Shown here: piece after piece, positions 9,095 through 12,500 of the stretch
Layout of the letters: each line of letters begins with the position of its first letter
Numbering within the stretch: the first letter of the stretch is position 1
From: Actinidia chinensis
Taxonomy: Eukaryota > Streptophyta > Magnoliopsida > Ericales > Actinidiaceae
Direction: 5' to 3'
Length of the DNA stretch: 12,500 nucleotides
NCBI GenBank assembly: GCA_009663005.1
Contig: CM018912.1
Coordinates: 18,651,352-18,663,851 of the forward strand
Program-made: the position numbers and the translations under genes
Notes under the pieces: model-generated
What the model saw: the letters and a program-made list of their open reading frames with translations, nothing else
Told to the model about the DNA's origin: nothing
Database searches by the model: none

Positions 9095-9113
9095 GGGGTA
9101 TTGAGAACAATCA

Positions 9114-9134
9114 TTCCTACAAATGGTGCTAAAC
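9114..9134 (-). promoter_or_regulatory. Primer binding site
   Basis: Immediately inside the 5' LTR the minus strand reads GTTTAGCACCATTTGTAGGAA. It resembles the tttGGCGCCGTCTGTGGGAA form seen after the LTR in many plant Ty3/gypsy elements, with changes that are all G to A or C to T. This is where a host tRNA would prime reverse transcription. The exact tRNA is not certain from the decayed copy. Confidence 0.7.
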
Positions 9135-9755
9135 TGTTGAGGTGAAAATTCGGGGGAGCAACCAACAATCAGAACTACTCAGATCGGCAACCTCAGTCAC
9201 CTGCGTAGAAAGACGAACATTATTGGTTGGAAAGAGACAAATGTATTAGATAAAGCACAACAGAGAGATCGAGAGCAATGACTGATGAATCACGATTAAA
9301 GTTATCTCTTTTTTGAGAATGGTGAGTGGCCTTTATATGTGAAAAAATCACAAACGTGTGAAGAGATTATGGTACGATTATCAGGTAACCACAGAAGGAA
9401 GTCGTGGTAGGAGATAGCGGCGTAATGGGTGGAGATTGCTATGTGCAAAGATTGTGCCGTAACTATAAAAGATTGTGGTCGTGATGAACCAAATGGAGAT
9501 CATGTTCACCTCGGTCTGGAAAGATTGGCAACATGAACTACTGAGCAACAGGTATTGGTAACTTGGGATGTTAGGAGGAGACCACGGGCAATGCAATGTT
9601 GCTTGGACAGCTGAGTGGCAACCACGGGTGACATATTGGCCACATGACCCTATCAGATTTTGGCGATATGGTCGTCTCATGGACAATATGGTGACATGGT
9701 TACCTTAGGTTGAACCATCTCTTCTTCCGGAGTAGCTAAAATTTATCCCTCATTA
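9135..9755 (-). repeat. 5' LTR, complete (621 bp)
   Basis: Its right part (9378-9755) is the direct repeat of 1-392. On the minus strand it starts TAATGAGGG (the other copy has TGATGAGGG, so the TG end has mutated) and ends CACCTCAACA, followed by the primer binding site. A TATA box lies at 9330-9338, placing U3 at about 9305-9755 and R plus U5 at about 9135-9305. The left boundary is set by the CA end and the primer site, because the other copy's U5 is outside the window. Confidence 0.88.
9330..9338 (-). promoter_or_regulatory. LTR TATA box
   Basis: On the minus strand the context is CACATATAAAGGCC. Transcription of the retrotransposon would begin about 30 bases on, near 9300-9305, leaving about 170 bases of R/U5 before the primer binding site, a normal layout. 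Confidence 0.65.
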
Positions 9756-10194
9756 GATATAACCATTGCATGAGTTAGTTATTATACAAACTTGATTATT
9801 CATGCTACACTGTTAATGTGATTACTTTTGATAACACATGATCCTCTTATAGTTCAAAAACCTAAACATAACCCCCTCGTAATTTGGACTAAAGTTTTTT
9901 CAGATGGATTCCATCATCTTTAACGGTATGTATGGTACAAGCTCTTAGTAAGACATGAGAGGATGTTTTTCCCTCCAAAATGGATTACAAAAAATCAATA
10001 ATACTCTTTTGATCTTTTATTATAAGCCCTCTAATATACTTCGATACTTTAACTAATTACACTTTTCGGTGGCTGCTCCTTACCCCCTTTATTAATGGCG
10101 ATTGCTTTATTGGAGAGAGAGAGTATTAAGTATTTATTGCGGGATTTATGTATCTAATATACATACATACATATATACATGTAAAACTTTTTTT
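9756..10194. other. AT-rich flank with no recognised gene
   Basis: No coding frame or known element can be supported. Short simple repeats are present: gagagagagag near 10112-10122 and a (tac/ata) run atacatacatacatatatacat near 10158-10180. The first bases, gatat, may be one half of the target-site duplication of the retrotransposon. Confidence 0.6.
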
Positions 10195-10390
10195 GACTAC
10201 GGGGTGTAGGGGCAGTCACACACCAAAATTTTAAAATTTTTATTAGTTATACTAAAAAATTGTAATATAATCACGAAGCCATAGGATTCGAACCCCAAAT
10301 ATTTTTTAAAACTCAAAAGGTTCACAACCCAAAATTTTTTGAGGTATTTTGAATATTAGTCAAATAATCTTACACAATTAAAATTTTAAT

Positions 10391-10590
10391 ATATGGGGTA
10401 TAAATAAAAATATCAAAACTTTAAATGGCCAAAAATGTAAACCTATAAACTTTGTCACAAAATAAAAAAGTAATTTATCTAATATACTATAATACCTTAA
10501 TTGATATGGGTAAAAATAAAAATATCAAAATTTTAAGTGGTAAAAATATAAACCTATAAAACTTTTTGACAAAATACAAAAAAAAAGGAT
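10391..10590. repeat. Degenerate direct repeat, about 113-bp spacing
   Basis: Copies at about 10391-10478 and 10504-10590 share atatgggg-taaataaaaatatcaaaa, ttaa-tgg, aaaatgtaaacctataaa-ctttt, and an A-rich tail. They are imperfect, with several substitutions and small indels. This looks like an old tandem duplication of AT-rich DNA. Confidence 0.75.
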
Positions 10591-10612
10591 TTATGTTAAA
10601 AACACTAATTGT

Positions 10613-10672
10613 GAAGTAAAAGAAAGAGAGAGAGAGAGAGCACGCGAAAGAGAAGAAGAAAGAAGAGAGGCC
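10613..10672 (+). repeat. GA-rich microsatellite
   Basis: A purine-only run with eight AG repeats at 10625-10640 is followed after cacgcg by aaagagaagaagaaagaagagagg. Such GA runs are frequent in plant 5' leaders and promoters (GAGA-type sites), but no gene is seen to follow. Confidence 0.85.
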
Positions 10673-10958
10673 TTCATCGAAGCTTCATCCGAGGTTAGAG
10701 GTAAACCAAATATTCTTCCTTTCTTTTATTCCTCTGTCTTATACCATATAAGCTTATCTTATCCAAACAAATAGAGCACAATCCTTTTTTTTCTATAGGA
10801 TCAAAATTAATTGTTCACTGAAACCTATGTTATTTTTCAAATTGATTGTTATAGTTTTGAAAATTGAAGTGTTATGCTCAATATTTTTTAATTATTATTG
10901 ATATTGTATTAAATTTTACGATTAAGCTCATTACAGTAAATAAAACAATTGATTATTG

Positions 10959-11093
10959 TTCAAGCACAAAACGTCTCAAAATATTAAAGGTTGTACAATT
11001 AAGGAATCTTTAACACAAAATGTTGCAATTGTAACTCCTCCGGAACAAGCTCCTGTTGAAATTCCTAATGTTGAACCTGAACAATTTATTTAG
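10959..11093 (+). pseudogene. Short coding remnant, possibly N-terminus of a hAT-family protein
   Basis: A 44-codon open stretch starts FKHKTSQNIKG and ends PVEIPNVEPEQFI before TAG at 11091-11093. It has no in-frame ATG and an upstream in-frame TGA. A basic FKHK start followed by a proline and acid-rich linker recalls the start of plant TTF-type zinc finger hAT proteins (usually M-x-FFKRK..). The match is by eye on a low-complexity segment and may be chance. Confidence 0.25.
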
Positions 11094-11202
11094 TACCCTT
11101 GAAATTTATGACTTTTTATTGTCTTTTGGTTATAGTATTCACTTTTTATTTGGTGAAAATTCATGTTTTACTTTCTGTTTTCATTTTTATTAATTCCTGG
11201 GC

Positions 11203-11361
11203 TTCGACGAGGAGGAGTATGCCAACCGCCCTCTGGAGTAAGATGATGAAGCAACTGATAGCGGGGTCAATGTGATAGAGCCATAGGTAGAAAAGAGCTA
11301 AAGGCTGGAGAGGAGGCAGCCCGAGCTGAGGGTTACCCACATGACAACCCCTCAGATGTAA
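11203..11361 (+). pseudogene. Acidic C-terminal coding remnant, perhaps of a second antisense Tat ORF
   Basis: A frame from 11203 to TAA at 11359-11361 reads FDEEEYANRPLE, stop, DDEATDSGVNVIEP, stop, then a basic stretch RLERRQPELRVTHMTTPQM, with a further stop between. It stands out from the AT-rich surroundings by its GC content and coding-like composition. It is followed by a T-rich 3' UTR-like stretch and then tandem repeats. The first element has a similar order at 3100-3400 (acidic end of the plus-strand gene, T-rich UTR). Hence the proposal, which is an inference from layout. Confidence 0.35.
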
Positions 11362-11523
11362 AGTGCATTATTGCAGTGTAAGGGTGTTAGTCATGTTTTT
11401 ACTTTGTAAATATTTTTTTTGAACAATATTCTTTGTAAATTGTATATATATAAAAGCTTTCCGTTCTTTTGCTTGATTTACCTCCATTCTTGCATTAGAA
11501 TATTTCTGCTTCTATTCTTCATG

Positions 11524-12075
11524 TTGAATACTTCAGGACATTCTGAGCTCAATGCTAAGGTAGCTTGTGAACATTGTAGCATATATCTGCTTTCATTCTA
11601 CATTGCCTTGTGAATATTTAGTATAATCCTGAGCTCATTACTTAGGCGGCTCGCAGACCAAGTCGTGCACGTGCCTTAGTAAAAATCTATTGTTTGCATG
11701 CCATGTCTTAGAGATTGATTTTCTTTAGACTTGTCTTGTGAATGATTTGAATACTCTTGAGCTCGGTACTCAAGCAGCCCGATGAGCATAATTTACACAT
11801 ACCTTAGCAAAAATTTGTTGTTTGCATGCCATAGCGTAGATGTTGCTTTTCTTCAGGCTTGCTTTGTAAATGTTTAGGACATCTCAATCTCATGTTTGAG
11901 CAGTTCGACGACTAGTCTTGCGCTTGCTTTAGGATATCTCAAGCTCATACTTGAGAAGTTCAGCAAATAGTCTCGTGCTTGATTTAGGACATATAAATCT
12001 CATGCTTGAGAAATTCAGTGAATAGTCTCGTGCTTGCGTTAGGACATCCTAAGCTCAGTGCTCGGGCAAACAAGG
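11524..12075. repeat. Tandem repeat array with 128-bp and 55-bp units
   Basis: Two 128-bp units (11609-11736 and 11737-11864) share tgtgaat at the start, the block cc/ctTGAGCTC..taCT(t/c)A(g/a)GC(g/a)GC(t/c)C, and ttgtttgcatgccat in the second half. From 11874 the period changes to exactly 55 bp: ttagga at 11874, 11929, 11984 and 12039, with the core atctcaaTCTCATgtttGAGcagTTC..agTCTtGtGCTTG. The 55-bp unit matches the first part of the 128-bp unit, so it appears to be a shortened form. A partial unit (gaatacttcaggacattctg) starts at about 11526, and the last unit fades at about 12075. Confidence 0.88.
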
Positions 12076-12376
12076 ATCACATCTCGATAAAATTTCAAAC
12101 TTAAGAAAATTTTGTACCTAGAAATTTTTTTGAAATAGAGTGTTGGCATCAAAGTATGGAACTTTTTAAAGCCATGTTACACACATTTTTAAAACTTTAG
12201 TTGTATGTCAAATTTTTGAAATGATCAAACTCTGTTTGTATGATCCAAAGCACTCATGACCTTCTTTGTAAATAAGCTCAAAAAATAGAGAAGTTTGGTA
12301 TATCCAAATGCAATCTTTATGAAAACAAAGCGAAAACATGTACATTTTTGCTATAAATAAGCTTGGTATAAAGGAA
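12076..12376. other. AT-rich stretch with no recognised gene
   Basis: No frame with coding character is seen. A TATAAATA sequence occurs at 12352-12359 on the plus strand, but no gene follows it within the window. Confidence 0.55.
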
Positions 12377-12499
12377 TTACATATGTTTCAATGATAGCGT
12401 TCCCTCAACAAGTTGCACCTTTCTCATGGTTGCATTGGTGCTCACCGTGGCAAGGAAGCACTATTTTGCTCCCACTTGGTCCCCATGAAGGACCTCCTC
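12377..12499 (-). pseudogene. Fragment of a second Ty3/gypsy pol (protease-RT linker)
   Basis: The minus strand reads EEVLHGDQVGAK, stop, CFLATVSTNATMRKVQLVEG and runs to a stop near 12377. In Tat-like pol the linker after protease usually reads GEVRGDQ..ARECY-A; the first element in this window has GEVKGD-stop-KVSKQCFMMAM at about 7080-7125. The shared frame is GDQ-x3-K-x-CF. Coding sequence should continue into RT at lower positions, but none is present, so RT, RNase H and integrase are missing on this side. The fragment is short; the window end prevents a firmer call. Confidence 0.45.
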
Positions 12500-12500
12500 A

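Larger units (their letters stand above)
1..9755 (-). mobile_element. Ty3/gypsy LTR retrotransposon, Tat lineage, near-complete but dead
   Basis: The element is bounded by two direct LTR copies, the left one cut by the window start. On the minus strand the order is LTR, primer binding site, gag, protease, RT, two RNase H domains, integrase, an extra gene on the opposite strand, polypurine tract, LTR. Integrase after RNase H is the Ty3/gypsy order. The second, archaeal-type RNase H and the extra gene between pol and the 3' LTR are known traits of the plant Tat lineage. Counting the missing 3' LTR part (about 243 bp by comparison with the other copy), the full length would be about 10 kb. All frames are broken by stops and frameshifts. 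Bases 9756-9760 (gatat) could be the target-site duplication, but the partner copy lies outside the window. Confidence 0.93.
10195..11202 (+). mobile_element. Possible remnant of a hAT-like DNA transposon
   Basis: This is a low-confidence call from overall layout. The left part has a G-rich end (cggggtgtaggggc, 10200-10213) followed by an AT-rich untranslated-looking stretch. Then come a GA-rich leader (10613-10672), a possible 5' intron beginning gaggtaaacc near 10699, a short coding remnant (10959-11093) and a T-rich stretch ending aattcctgggcttcg (11192-11206). Plant hAT elements of the TTF-type zinc finger (ZMYM1-like) group have such a GA-rich leader and a gene beginning with an FFKRK-like run, and many end in a sequence like this. 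No transposase core and no clear terminal inverted repeat or target duplication is seen. It could equally be unrelated flank. Confidence 0.28.

Noticed and set aside
9381..9686. 101-codon minus-strand ORF within the 5' LTR
   Set aside because: It lies wholly in the U3 region, begins and ends at no meaningful boundary, and its sequence is the repeated U3 DNA.
10284..10294. Perfect pol III B-box on the minus strand (GGTTCGAATCC), suggesting a tRNA gene or SINE
   Set aside because: No A-box is seen 30-60 bases upstream on that strand and the surroundings do not fold as a tRNA; single B-box matches are frequent.
11419..11613. 64-codon plus-strand ORF
   Set aside because: It runs through AT-rich DNA into the tandem repeat array and has the hydrophobic, Phe/Leu-rich look of translated T-rich DNA.
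12352..12359. TATAAATA on the plus strand
   Set aside because: No gene follows before the window end, and such matches are expected by chance in AT-rich DNA.
1..12500. A CRISPR array, phage, defence system or bacterial operon
   Set aside because: The coding content is retrotransposon, spliced and plant-like; the only regular repeats (128 and 55 bp) have no spacer-repeat structure.

Overview
This window looks like a plant nuclear genome, specifically a repeat-rich stretch of nested, decayed transposable elements. I found no intact host gene and no bacterial or phage features. The organism call rests on the lineage of the main element (Ty3/gypsy, Tat lineage, which is plant specific), on plant-style short T-rich GT..AG introns, and on a strongly transition-biased decay pattern expected of methylated plant repeats.

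Positions 1-9755 are one nearly complete LTR retrotransposon read on the minus strand. Its parts in minus-strand order are: 5' LTR (9135-9755), primer binding site (about 9114-9134), gag (start 9094, zinc knuckle 7813-7854), protease (about 7080-7560), reverse transcriptase (about 5840-6745), two successive RNase H domains (about 5590-5839 and 5000-5400), integrase (4860 down to a stop at 3673), a spacer, an extra gene on the opposite strand (906-3192, plus strand), a polypurine tract (393-407) and a 3' LTR cut off by the window start (1-392). The coding frames carry many stops and several frameshifts. Key residues of the protease, reverse transcriptase, second RNase H and integrase differ from the family pattern, so the copy is dead. 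The LTRs differ at about 54 of 378 aligned bases, about 51 of them transitions, which marks an old insertion.

The most interesting part is the extra plus-strand gene. It has its own TATA box (634-641), a first exon resembling the 'putative gypsy type transposon' domain (Pfam PF04195), three plausible short introns, a coiled-coil region and a well-preserved acidic C-terminus. The LTR promoter and this promoter face each other, so sense and antisense transcripts of the 3' part of the element would overlap. This layout is known from some Tat elements (extra or 'additional' ORFs, for example in maize Grande1), so it is a good example of a known oddity, not a new system.

Positions 9756-12500 are AT-rich flank. 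They hold a gene-free stretch with microsatellites, a possible remnant of a hAT-like DNA transposon (about 10195-11200, low confidence), a short acidic coding remnant (11203-11361), a tandem array with 128-bp units that gives way to 55-bp units (about 11524-12075), and at the right edge a minus-strand fragment (12377-12499) resembling the protease-RT linker of the first element. The last items may be the remains of a second Tat-like element that has lost RT, RNase H and integrase.
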